From Siminovitchia acidinfaciens (GTDB lineage: Bacteria; Bacillota; Bacilli; Bacillales; Bacillaceae_C): a stretch of 64,000 nucleotides of DNA. Location: positions 90,528 through 154,527 of the forward strand of contig NZ_QYTV02000009.1 in NCBI RefSeq assembly GCF_003605385.1, written 5' to 3'. The notes under the pieces were generated by a model that saw nothing but the letters and a program-made list of their open reading frames with translations, was not told where the DNA came from and ran no database searches. Of this stretch, positions 1 through 7,896 are shown piece after piece. A program made the translations under genes and the position numbers. Within the stretch, counting starts at the first letter, position 1, and each line of letters starts with the position of its first letter.

Positions 1-151
1 GGCCGCGTCTGTGGGAATCGAGTCCCCTGCCGAGTTCAATGAAGAACATTTAATGTTTAAAAGTCAGTCAGGCGAAATTTGGACCGGGGAGGAATATAAG
101 AAAAACATTTTACATTCTCCGATAGGAATGAATGAAGGTGCTGAAAGGTAA
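1..151 (+). CDS. C-terminal end of an unidentified protein (5' truncated by window)
   Basis: Frame 2 is open from the left edge and closes with TAA at 149-151, giving about 49 C-terminal residues that include FKSQSGEIWTGEEYKKN and end in EGAER. The start lies outside the window. The fragment has ordinary charged composition and no motif that I recognise, so no function is proposed. It is the gene immediately before the TOMM cluster. The following 230 bases (152-380) contain only a weakly supported TTG-initiated 69-codon reading frame and no clear regulatory motif. Confidence 0.55.
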   Translation, partial: AASVGIESPAEFNEEHLMFKSQSGEIWTGEEYKKNILHSPIGMNEGAER

Positions 152-380
152 TTGAATTTGGGTCTAAATTCTTATCTTCAAGATACGTTCACTCCGAACC
201 AGATTCGATTGTTGCTGATGTCATCCAATTCAATGAAGTTTAGCAGGCGACTCAATATTGAAAGTAAGAAAAAATTGTATGAAAGTGGAAATGACCTCGT
301 TCCAAAGGAATGCAGGTTTTTTCTTTTTTTGTATCAAAGTCTAAATCAGTACTTCCTGTAACGATCTATAGTACTGGAAC

Positions 381-540
381 GTGAAATAGGCTCTTATATC
401 AGTAACAACAACCTAAACCCATCATATTTTGTTGAGGAGAGTAAACGTTTTTAATTACTCAAAACGGAGAATTATTTCAATTCAACTCTCTTGTCTAGTG
501 TCGGTTTGTCCTGATTCTTAAATAGAAAGGGGAGGTTCAA
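381..540 (+). promoter_or_regulatory. Conserved 160-bp leader of TOMM precursor gene 1
   Basis: The segment from GTGAAATAGGCTCTTA to the start codon is repeated with high similarity and exactly equal length upstream of the second precursor (1417-1576). Shared blocks include AGTAACAACAACCTAAA, CATATTTTGTTGAGGAGAG, GTGTCGGTTTG and an AAAGGGGAGGT ribosome binding site. It was probably duplicated together with the gene and carries the promoter and any operator or structured leader. No sigma-A hexamer pair could be assigned with confidence. Confidence 0.55.
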
Positions 541-774
541 ATGCAGCATTATCAAAACGAATTACAAGGATTAGAATTGGGTAATTACCAAGTTGGTGAA
601 TTAATTCCTATGAGCCAAGGTCCGCTTCAGTATGACAGTAGGCTTTGTGGCGGTTTTCGTTGTGGCGGTTGTTTCCGCTGTGGCGGTTGTTTCCGCTGTG
701 GTGGCTGTGGGGGCTGTTTTGGCTTTGGTTGTGTAGGCTTTGGCTTTGGCTGTTTTGGAGGATTTTTTATTTAA
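541..774 (+). CDS. TOMM precursor peptide 1 (heterocycloanthracin/sonorensin-like)
   Basis: 77 residues. The first 25 form a leader (NELQGLELGNYQVGELIP) nearly the same as that of the second precursor; the NYQVG-type leader is what I remember of the Bacillus heterocycloanthracin/sonorensin bacteriocin family. The core from about residue 35 is almost only Cys, Gly, Phe and Arg, with about ten cysteines in CGGF/CGGC spacing, and ends in a Phe-rich GGFFI. Such cysteines are substrates for cyclodehydration to thiazolines and oxidation to thiazoles by the YcaO and SagB-type enzymes downstream. The start has a strong AAAGGGGAGG site 6 bases upstream. The core is less regular than in precursor 2. 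Reading frames on either strand over this region are shadows. Bacteriocin activity is inferred from the family. Confidence 0.88.
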   Translation: MQHYQNELQGLELGNYQVGELIPMSQGPLQYDSRLCGGFRCGGCFRCGGCFRCGGCGGCFGFGCVGFGFGCFGGFFI

Positions 775-805
775 GTCACAAGAGAAAATGGCTATTTTAT
801 GAAAA

Positions 806-845
806 GAAATGCCTCTGTATCTATTGCGGGGCATTTCCTTTCTTG
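806..845 (+). terminator. Terminator after precursor 1
   Basis: GAAATGCC and GGGCATTTC pair around an internal loop and are followed by CTTTCTT. A very similar hairpin follows precursor 2, so the duplicated unit was leader, gene and terminator. Confidence 0.7.
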
Positions 846-900
846 AAAAGTAAGAAAGTATAAAATCAGACGAAAATTTTGTTCGAAATTAAGATTTAAT

Positions 901-1270
901 ATGTCTAGCTCCGACGTACAGGAAGTCCTAGTGCAAGCGAAGCGACAGGACAAGGAAAGCTTCGCAGCGTTGCATCGCACGAAGGAAAAGCGTCAGCTCT
1001 TTCGAGGATGTCGCGGTTTTAGGCGGCCAGGCACCATCGGCGAAAGGATTAGGTCGCGCGGAAGCATGTCTCAGGAGAATGTGCTCCTGCGGCAAAGCTT
1101 ATTCGGGGAAGCGTTGTTTCCCTCGTCCGTAAAGCTTCGTGTAGCATATCCGGGATACTTAACAAGAAGTGTTCAAAGTCAGCTGCTTTGTTGTGGTGGC
1201 TGAGGAACTCCCTCATCAAAATTCCCCTTGTGTTTTTCTGCATAAGGCTGCGCGCCTTGGGCTTTTTTTA
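901..1270 (+). repeat. Dispersed intergenic repeat, copy 1 (between the two precursors)
   Basis: It begins TGTCTAGCTCCGACG and ends in a GGGCTTTTTT run, the ends typical of this family in the window. Modules inside are shared with other copies: the GTACAGGAAGTCC hairpin (916-928), GTGCAAGCGAAGCGACAGGA, a GAGAATGTGCTCCTGCGGC block, and GGTGGCTGAGGAACTCCC. It separates the two precursor genes. Small reading frames inside it have no ribosome binding sites or family resemblance. Bases 1271-1416 hold nothing that I can name. Confidence 0.75.
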
Positions 1271-1416
1271 TGTGGCAAGATGTTTGGCCAAATGACCAAA
1301 TATTATTTGCAACGCCCCAAAATAACTTTCTATTAAAATTCACTGGATTAGCTAATGCCCCTCATTAAGAATTAAAACGAGTATAAATCAGGGTATTCTA
1401 GTGAAAGTGCTTTCAT

Positions 1417-1576
1417 GTGAAATAGGCTCTTACATTAGTAACAACAACCTAAAAGTATCATATTTTGTTGAGGAGAGCAGACGTTTTTTGTTACGAAGGA
1501 CTAAAAAGTTTTTCAATTCAAGTCTCTTATCTCGTGTCGGTTTGCCCTGATTATTAAATACAAAGGGGAGGTACAA
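1417..1576 (+). promoter_or_regulatory. Conserved 160-bp leader of TOMM precursor gene 2
   Basis: Second copy of the leader at 381-540, of the same length, with the shared blocks AGTAACAACAACCTAAA, ATCATATTTTGTTGAGGAG and GTGTCGGTTTGCC, ending in AAAGGGGAGGTACAAATG. Conservation well beyond a core promoter suggests operator or RNA-level control common to both precursors, or simply a recent duplication. Confidence 0.55.
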
Positions 1577-1867
1577 ATGTATTTTCATAACGAATTACAA
1601 GGATTGGCAATGGATAATTACCAAGTTGGTGAATTAATTCCTATTGATCCTTTGAGCCAAGATTCGCGTCAGTTTGGCGGTATGAGGTGTGGCGGTTTTC
1701 AGTGTGGCGGCTTTCGTTGTGGCGGCTTTCGTTGTGGCGGCTTTCGTTGTGGCGGCTTTCGTTGTGGCGGTTTTCAGTGTGGCGGTTTTCGCTGTGGTGG
1801 TTTTCAGTGTGGCGGTTTTCGTTGTTCTAGCTGCTTTAGCTGTTCTAACTGTTTTTGGGGAGGGTAG
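1577..1867 (+). CDS. TOMM precursor peptide 2 with Cys-Gly-Gly-Phe-Arg repeats
   Basis: 96 residues. The leader (NELQGLAMDNYQVGELIP) matches precursor 1. From about residue 36 the core is a run of ten five-residue repeats of the form (R/Q)-C-G-G-F, then a Ser/Cys-rich tail (SSCFSCSNC) ending FWGG; in all about 13 Cys and several Ser could be heterocyclised. At DNA level the repeat is a 15-bp unit (TGTGGCGGCTTTCGT and variants), so copy number can change by slippage. The GGGGAGG site lies 6 bases before ATG. Repeats of one five-residue unit differ from the shorter Cys spacing that I remember in sonorensin. The Gly-Phe-Arg linkers would give a cationic, amphipathic product. Confidence 0.9.
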   Translation: MYFHNELQGLAMDNYQVGELIPIDPLSQDSRQFGGMRCGGFQCGGFRCGGFRCGGFRCGGFRCGGFQCGGFRCGGFQCGGFRCSSCFSCSNCFWGG

Positions 1868-1900
1868 GTCTCAAAAGAAAAAGGGATTATTTTATGAAAA

Positions 1901-1937
1901 GAAATGCCTCTGCCTGGTGCAGGGCATTTCTTTTATT
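1901..1937 (+). terminator. Terminator after precursor 2
   Basis: GAAATGCC-CTGC pairs with GCAG-GGCATTTC over a 5-nt loop, followed by TTTTATT. It probably limits read-through so that the precursor is made in excess over the enzymes. Confidence 0.8.
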
Positions 1938-2014
1938 GTTTATCATATTGGACAGCCAAAAGTACATAAAATGATAATGGCAATTCGTAACGATTAGGAA
2001 TAAGGAGGAGCTGA

Positions 2015-3970
2015 ATGTCAAAACTTAACTCGTCCACACGTCTGAAGGTTAAAAGGGATACGTTTTTTCTCCCTGATCCAAAGGGTGGTGTGTATTTTCG
2101 AAATAACTCGAGTTCATTTCGAATGGAAGGCAATACGATTTATCAATGGATTGAAAAATTGATACCGATGTTTAATGGCGAGAAAACATTGGAAGATTTG
2201 ACAAAGGGATTAACGGCACCGTATCAGAACAGGGTGTATGAGATCGGAGAAACGCTGTACGAGAACGGCTTTGTTCGGGATATAAGTAAAGACACTCCCC
2301 ATCAATTAAACAGCTCCGTTCTTGAAAAGTATGCTTCGCAAATTGAATTTATTGAGAATTTTGTGGAATCCGGTGCTTATCGTTTTCAAAAATATCGTCA
2401 AGCTAAAGTCCTGGCTGTTGGCTCGGGCCCCTTTCTAGTTTCATTGGTTTCAGCGTTAATTGAATCAGGACTTCCTAAAATAAATGTCATGGTAACGGAT
2501 TCCACTCCTACTAGTCGCCTGCGGCTGAACGAACTGGTGCTGAATGCCAGCAAGACGGATTCCGATGTAGAGCTAGTGGAGGTGCAATTTAAAAAAGGAG
2601 CAGGAAGAAGCTTTTGGAAAGAAGCTGTGCAACCCTATGATTGCGTTTTGTACGTCTCGCAGGATGGAAATGTAAATGAACTAAGGACGCTTAACCTTGT
2701 TTGCAGAGAGGAAAGTAAGTCATTTATCCCCGCTATATGTTTACAGCAAGTGGGGCTCGCGGGTCCCTTATTTCATCCGGAATCGGAAGGGTGCTGGGAG
2801 TCTGCATGGCGCCGAATCCATCGATCTGCATTGCATATAGAAAAGCGGTCTCAGCCTTTCTCTTCAACAACGGGATCGATACTGGCGAATGTCACCGCAT
2901 TCGAATTGTTTAAGAATGCTACAGGAATTGCCGATTCAAATCAGAGTCATCAAATGTACCTGCTTGATCTTGAAACGCTTGAAGGTGATTGGTTTTCATT
3001 CATCACACATCCGCTGGTTACCTCAACAAGTTTTACACCCAAGCTTGTTGAAGATCTTGATGTAAGGCTCAACCAGGAATCGGCCAGCGATAACCCACCG
3101 AGTAATCTCCTGGAACATTTCAGTCGATTAACTTCCGATAAGACTGGCATTTTCCATATATGGGAGGAACGAGGTCTGTCACAGCTTCCACTTGCACAGT
3201 GCTATGTTCAAGCGGTCGATCCAATGTCCGAGGGACCGGCAGAGCTTCTGTCAGAAGTAGTATGTGCCGGCCTGACACATGAAGAAGCCAAAAGAGATGC
3301 GGGCCTGACTGGAATTGAATTGTATGTTTCACAAATGATCAATTCTTTGGATTTTAAAAAGCAGAATGATCAGGTTAGCGTGAACAGAATCCAGGGATTT
3401 ATAGGCATCGGTGCAGGGCAAACAATCGAAGAGGCAGTTTGTCGAGGTCTGCAAGCTTATTTAGATGAAGAATTGAAAAAAAGAAAGAGCGATCAACTGA
3501 ATACGATTTTTCATATGGAGTTAGGCTCCATTAAAGATAAGCCATGCAAATTTTATTTAAATTCGCTGACTACCGTGAACGGTTCACCAACAATCGGCTT
3601 GAAAGAGGATATATTAGGCTTCCCCGTAATATCGGTTAGGTCGAATGGCCGTTGGTATACGAGTGTAGGTTTAAATACAACACTGGCCATACGAAACACA
3701 CTGCAACAAGCGCTTTTAGATTCTCAGAGCCAGGCGACTCCCATCACGAGGAGAGAGATGGAGTCAGCGGTTTTTCTTAAAAAAACAGAAAGCAAACTTG
3801 ATATCCCCTCTTGTGATGATTTGTCGCAATTGGAGCTATTACAATCCTCCATTCAGGTCTTGAACCAAAACAACAAACGGCTATTAGTTTATGATCTTAC
3901 ATTCGAACCTTTTTTAGAGCAGGAAATGGCAGGGGTGTTTGGTGTGCAGGTACGAGAGGGGGAATCTTAA
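2015..3970 (+). CDS. ThiF/E1-like TOMM maturation protein (partner of the cyclodehydratase)
   Basis: 651 residues. Residues 8-90 look like a winged-helix RiPP recognition element (RLKVKRDTFFLPD, then a helical stretch), the part expected to bind the precursor leader. At about residue 131 a Rossmann segment (KVLAVGSGPF) starts an E1/ThiF-like domain; the C-terminal half has no motif that I recognise. Length and neighbours fit the family annotated as putative thiazole-containing bacteriocin maturation protein. I see no CxxC zinc pair, so it is probably the leader-presenting partner and not an adenylating E1 enzyme. AGGAGGAGCTGA precedes the ATG. The stop overlaps the start of the YcaO gene by one base, indicating translational coupling. 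Confidence 0.85.
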   Translation: MSKLNSSTRLKVKRDTFFLPDPKGGVYFRNNSSSFRMEGNTIYQWIEKLIPMFNGEKTLEDLTKGLTAPYQNRVYEIGETLYENGFVRDISKDTPHQLNSSVLEKYASQIEFIENFVESGAYRFQKYRQAKVLAVGSGPFLVSLVSALIESGLPKINVMVTDSTPTSRLRLNELVLNASKTDSDVELVEVQFKKGAGRSFWKEAVQPYDCVLYVSQDGNVNELRTLNLVCREESKSFIPAICLQQVGLAGPLFHPESEGCWESAWRRIHRSALHIEKRSQPFSSTTGSILANVTAFELFKNATGIADSNQSHQMYLLDLETLEGDWFSFITHPLVTSTSFTPKLVEDLDVRLNQESASDNPPSNLLEHFSRLTSDKTGIFHIWEERGLSQLPLAQCYVQAVDPMSEGPAELLSEVVCAGLTHEEAKRDAGLTGIELYVSQMINSLDFKKQNDQVSVNRIQGFIGIGAGQTIEEAVCRGLQAYLDEELKKRKSDQLNTIFHMELGSIKDKPCKFYLNSLTTVNGSPTIGLKEDILGFPVISVRSNGRWYTSVGLNTTLAIRNTLQQALLDSQSQATPITRREMESAVFLKKTESKLDIPSCDDLSQLELLQSSIQVLNQNNKRLLVYDLTFEPFLEQEMAGVFGVQVREGES

Positions 3971-5910
3971 TGTCTGCCCATGTTCTGATTGTCGGACAGG
4001 GATTATTAGCGGATTTTGTCCATGATCAATTGTCCGGCAGCTATCTCGTAAAGCGTCAAAGCATAAAAGAAGAGATTCCCGAATATACAAAACTAGCTCT
4101 TGTGCTACACGATGCCTGTCATCCATCGGTCCATCAAAAAGCGGAAGAAAGATTCAGAGCCACAGGTATCCCGTGGCTTCGCGGCTTCGTATCGTTTGGG
4201 GAAGGTATCATTGGTCCATTTGTAAATCCCAATACACCGGGATGTTCTCGCTGTGCTGACTTGCGGCTTATTATAGCTGGAGAGGATAGGCGAGAAATGT
4301 GGGAGTTTCAGATGAGGATGTCAGCAGGAGAAGGTGTAAGGCGGGATGCATGGGCATCACGACCGGGATTATCGCAAATGGCAACTTTGATATGTAACGA
4401 AGTGCACGGGGTTTTTCAGGGACAACCCAGCAACTTGGAAGAAAAGGTCTTCATTACTAACCTGAGAACGCTAACGAACTCCAATCACCTTTTCTTGCCT
4501 GACCCACTGTGCCCAATATGCAGTCATTTACCTGATGACGCACCGGAATTAGCCCAAATTCGGTTGGAATCTAGTCCTAAAATTACTGCTGATGGTTATC
4601 GCTGCCGTTCGATGGATGAATTAAAAGAAGTGTTAGTCAAAGATTATCTAGATGAACGTACGGGTGTCATGAATGGAAAAATGCAGGATTTCACACTGCC
4701 GTTTGCAGATATTATAGCCAACATGCCGCTGTTTGGAGCTGATGAAGGAGTAGCAGGAAGGTCTAATTCTTATGAAATGAGTGAGCAGACTGCCATTCTG
4801 GAAGGTTTGGAGAGATATTGCGGGATCGGCCCCCGAGGAAAAAGGACAATTGTTCGTGATAGTTATCATCGATTGGAGAATCATGCATTAAATCCTACAA
4901 GGGTTGGTTTACATGAAAAGGAGCAATATAAAAAGCCGCATTTTCCGTTTAAACCGTTTCATCCCGATGCCCCAATGAATTGGGTTTGGGGTTACTCGTT
5001 TTTACAAGAACGACCTATTTTGGTTCCTGAGTTACTCGCCTATTACAGTTTGGGTCACGGAGAAAGTTTTGTTTATGAAACCTCAAATGGATGTGCATTG
5101 GGGGGAAGTATGGAGGAAGCCATTTTCCATGCCATTATGGAAGTCGTTGAGCGAGACTCATTCTTGTTAACCTGGTATGCCCAGCTCCCTCTTCCAAGCA
5201 TTGACCTAAGCTCTGCCGATGACAAGGAATTACAGCTGATGGTCGATCGGGTACGTGAGGTGGCGGGATATGATCTTCATTTTTATAATTCAACGATGGA
5301 ACATGGGATTCCGAGCGTTTGGGGAGTGGCAAAAAACAGAAGATCAAAGGGGTTAAACCTCATTTGTGCAGCCGGAGCAAACCCTGACCCTGTAAGGGCT
5401 GTAAAAAGCACGATTTATGAGCTTGCAGGAATGATGTCTAGGCATGGTGAAAAACTGGAGGAAAACCGGCAAAAATATGAAGGGATGCTGAGAGATCCGT
5501 TTGCTGTACGTACCATGGAAGACCATGGTCTGCTGTACGGTCTGCCAGAATCAGAGGAACGAATGAATTTTTTATTGAATCACCATCGTCCTTTACGTAC
5601 ATTTGCGGAGGAATTTAAGCAGCCGCCGACAAATACTGATTTGAAGGACGATCTTCAAGATATTCTTAAGGAGTTTCGCCGGTTAAACCTTGAAGTTATT
5701 GTAGTTGACCAAACATCACCTATCACCGAACGGAACGGGTTATTCTGTGTAAAGGTATTGATTCCTGGAATGTTACCGATGACATTTGGCCATCACCTTA
5801 CGCGTGTGAAAGGGCTGGAAAGGGTACTCACGGTACCAATGCAACTAGGGTTTACGAAGTCACCGTTATCGTATGATCAGCTCAATCCAAATCCCCACCC
5901 GTTCCCATAA
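3970..5910 (+). CDS. YcaO-domain azoline cyclodehydratase (fused E1-like/YcaO)
   Basis: 646 residues. The N-terminal 190 residues are a short E1-like domain with a Rossmann start (HVLIVGQGLL) and two Cys pairs, CSRC (92, 95) and CPIC (181, 184), that would bind structural zinc as in known C-domains. From about 195 to the end is the YcaO domain, which uses ATP to activate the peptide backbone amide so that Cys or Ser side chains cyclise to azolines. Conserved YcaO features include SEQTAILEGLERY and the GCALGGSMEEA to VVERD stretch. The protein ends in PHPFP, the C-terminal PxPxP typical of azoline-forming YcaO enzymes. Its leader-binding partner is the preceding gene; it is the second gene of a tight three-gene operon. 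Confidence 0.92.
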   Translation: MSAHVLIVGQGLLADFVHDQLSGSYLVKRQSIKEEIPEYTKLALVLHDACHPSVHQKAEERFRATGIPWLRGFVSFGEGIIGPFVNPNTPGCSRCADLRLIIAGEDRREMWEFQMRMSAGEGVRRDAWASRPGLSQMATLICNEVHGVFQGQPSNLEEKVFITNLRTLTNSNHLFLPDPLCPICSHLPDDAPELAQIRLESSPKITADGYRCRSMDELKEVLVKDYLDERTGVMNGKMQDFTLPFADIIANMPLFGADEGVAGRSNSYEMSEQTAILEGLERYCGIGPRGKRTIVRDSYHRLENHALNPTRVGLHEKEQYKKPHFPFKPFHPDAPMNWVWGYSFLQERPILVPELLAYYSLGHGESFVYETSNGCALGGSMEEAIFHAIMEVVERDSFLLTWYAQLPLPSIDLSSADDKELQLMVDRVREVAGYDLHFYNSTMEHGIPSVWGVAKNRRSKGLNLICAAGANPDPVRAVKSTIYELAGMMSRHGEKLEENRQKYEGMLRDPFAVRTMEDHGLLYGLPESEERMNFLLNHHRPLRTFAEEFKQPPTNTDLKDDLQDILKEFRRLNLEVIVVDQTSPITERNGLFCVKVLIPGMLPMTFGHHLTRVKGLERVLTVPMQLGFTKSPLSYDQLNPNPHPFP

Positions 5911-5932
5911 TGGTAGATTAGGAGGCTAAAGA

Positions 5933-7492
5933 GTGGAGCTGGAAACATTTCTGCACCATCTGCATTTTAACACGGAAAAAACCTCTCCGCCTGATTGGCA
6001 GGTGGATTGGGAAGACGCACCGCTGCCCTATAAACTGTACCGGGGATTACCAGAGATTCCACTGACCTCAGATGTACCATTAAAACTCGAGGGAAGGGAA
6101 GCACATATAAAACCGAGCTTGGTGGAGCTTGGTCATTTTCTTTGGTATGTATACGGGCTTACTCAATACTCCCAATCCGCTTTTTTCGAGGAAAAAGCTC
6201 AGTCGATACGGAGGTTTGTTCCCTCTGGAGGGGCGCTATACCCTAATGAAATATACGTGTATATAAAGCTAGAAGATGCTCCGGAGGGAATTTACCATTA
6301 TGATGTAGCACATCACCGACTCATTTTGGTGCGAGAAGGAAATTACGATTCCTACTTATCCAGAAGTCTTAAAACTCGCTATCATATGTCTGACTGTTTT
6401 TGCACCGTTTTTGTCTCGACGGTTTTTTGGAAAAACTTCTATAAATACAATAATTTTTCATACAGGCTTCAAGGGCTTGACGCAGGTGTGGTTATTGGGC
6501 AATCGTTAGAAGTGGCCAATCGGATGGGAATCTCTACACGGGTATGCTACCAGTTTCTTGATCGGGCGATCAACCATTTGCTAGGGCTATCCGAACAGGA
6601 TGAAAGTGTGTATGCGGTGATCTCACTATCTATGAATCAATCGAACGATTGTGTTGACACCGATTATCACAAAGAAGAAGCTGCTTCTGCCAATGAACTG
6701 TGCTTGGAAGTACCATTGTTGAAGCATGGTACCTATAACCGTTCAAAGAGAGTCATTGATTATCCGATGCTGCGGAAAATGAATGAAGCTTCCTTGATCG
6801 AAACAACAAAGTCATTTGAGAAGGTTAGAAAAAATAATAAACCTGTAGCCTTAGGTACGGAAATGATTTTCCTGCCTTTTACGGATAACTTTTCGTACGA
6901 TTTCGCAGCCGTTTGCAGGGAGCGGCATTCTCCTGATATCGATTTTTTGATGGGGAAAGTGAGTCAAACACAACTTTCCACTTTGCTGAAAGAAACATTT
7001 TCTTTCTCATATCAGAATGATCTCGATGAAACGAATGGAATGATTGAGACGCGTGTTTCCTTGTATGGCAGTTTTTATAACGTAGAGGGAGTCCCAAACG
7101 GTGCCTACTCTTATGAGAAGAGCACTCATGCACTTCGAAGAATAAACCAAGGGGATTTCCGGGGATTGTTACAAAATGGATTAACAATGCCCACTGTGAA
7201 TCTGTATCAAGTGCCGCTTTGTTTACATGTCGTGGGAGGTAAGGATCATCTCAAAGAAGAATTGGGGTACAGAGGATATCGTATTCAGCAGATGGAAGCG
7301 GGCATTCTTGTGCAACGTCTGCTCTTGGTGGCATGTGCCCTAGAGATGGGAGGGCATCCACTGCTAGGATTCGATGTGAACCATTGCGATGAGCTTTACA
7401 GGATTGATTCGAAAGAAAAAACCTGTTTGATCCAGATCCCGGTAGGTCCATACCGTTCACGCGCCTGGTTAAAAGGAAGTTTGAATAGCTAG
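5933..7492 (+). CDS. SagB-type azoline dehydrogenase, two nitroreductase-like domains
   Basis: 519 residues, GTG start with AGGAGG 7 bases upstream, 22 bases after the YcaO gene. The first half has the SagB/ThcOx pattern RRFVPSGGALYPNEIYVY (near residue 90), which positions FMN. A second, more divergent nitroreductase-like unit follows from about residue 300 (ETRVSLYGSFYNVEGVPNG and onward to GHPLLGFDVN). SagB enzymes oxidise thiazolines and oxazolines to aromatic azoles with FMN. With the two genes before it this completes a C/D/B set, so the product is expected to carry thiazoles. Long SagB proteins with a duplicated domain are known in this bacteriocin family. Confidence 0.87.
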   Translation: MELETFLHHLHFNTEKTSPPDWQVDWEDAPLPYKLYRGLPEIPLTSDVPLKLEGREAHIKPSLVELGHFLWYVYGLTQYSQSAFFEEKAQSIRRFVPSGGALYPNEIYVYIKLEDAPEGIYHYDVAHHRLILVREGNYDSYLSRSLKTRYHMSDCFCTVFVSTVFWKNFYKYNNFSYRLQGLDAGVVIGQSLEVANRMGISTRVCYQFLDRAINHLLGLSEQDESVYAVISLSMNQSNDCVDTDYHKEEAASANELCLEVPLLKHGTYNRSKRVIDYPMLRKMNEASLIETTKSFEKVRKNNKPVALGTEMIFLPFTDNFSYDFAAVCRERHSPDIDFLMGKVSQTQLSTLLKETFSFSYQNDLDETNGMIETRVSLYGSFYNVEGVPNGAYSYEKSTHALRRINQGDFRGLLQNGLTMPTVNLYQVPLCLHVVGGKDHLKEELGYRGYRIQQMEAGILVQRLLLVACALEMGGHPLLGFDVNHCDELYRIDSKEKTCLIQIPVGPYRSRAWLKGSLNS

Positions 7493-7500
7493 AAGGGACT

Positions 7501-7533
7501 TTTGTATCTAGTTTTAGGTACAAACATTCTTTT
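7501..7533 (+). terminator. Terminator of the TOMM biosynthesis operon
   Basis: TTTGTATCTA and TAGGTACAAA form a hairpin with a short loop directly after the SagB-type gene, followed by CATTCTTTT. This marks the end of the operon. Confidence 0.6.
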
Positions 7534-7589
7534 GATGGGAACACTGCTGAATGCGGCTTGGTCCCGATTGGATGAAATGCTGAAAAAGT

Positions 7590-7737
7590 GACGCATCCGT
7601 GATACACTTAAAATTATGCCTTAGGTAAGTTGCATACCCCTGACGAGGTCGCCTATACACTTTGCGAAGCGCCGATCTCGTCAGCATGGTGGGAGTAATA
7701 ATGATTTCGTCGGATGCATCATGGCACCGGTTGCCAT
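7590..7737 (+). ncRNA. Unidentified structured leader upstream of the RNA helicase
   Basis: The 400-bp gap before the helicase is not coding. GACGCATCCG (7590-7599) can pair with CGGATGCATC (7711-7720) in 9 of 10 positions, enclosing a long hairpin with an 8-bp stem CTGACGAG/CTCGTCAG (7640-7647 with 7677-7684). ATGGCA/TGCCAT (7721-7737) forms a further hairpin. It matches no riboswitch or T-box consensus that I know. It may be a 5' leader regulating the helicase or a separate small RNA. Confidence 0.4.
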
Positions 7738-7896
7738 AATAATACATAGCAAGTCGAAGTGGCAGTGACGGACATCCGCTGCAAAAGGAGATGTACAAGC
7801 TGCTTCGGAGATTGTTTAAAAAGGGATTATAAGCAAAGCATTTTTAACCCATCGACAGGAATGAACAATGCTTAATGCCCATTGAAATGAGGAAAA

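Noticed and set aside
152-361. TTG-initiated 69-codon reading frame before the TOMM cluster
   Set aside because: Only a poorly spaced GAAAGG site, no family resemblance, and overlap with sequence that resembles a leader region.
1689-1997. Ala/Val-rich plus-strand frame overlapping precursor 2
   Set aside because: A frame-shifted reading of the 15-bp precursor repeats; the CGGF frame has the leader and binding site.
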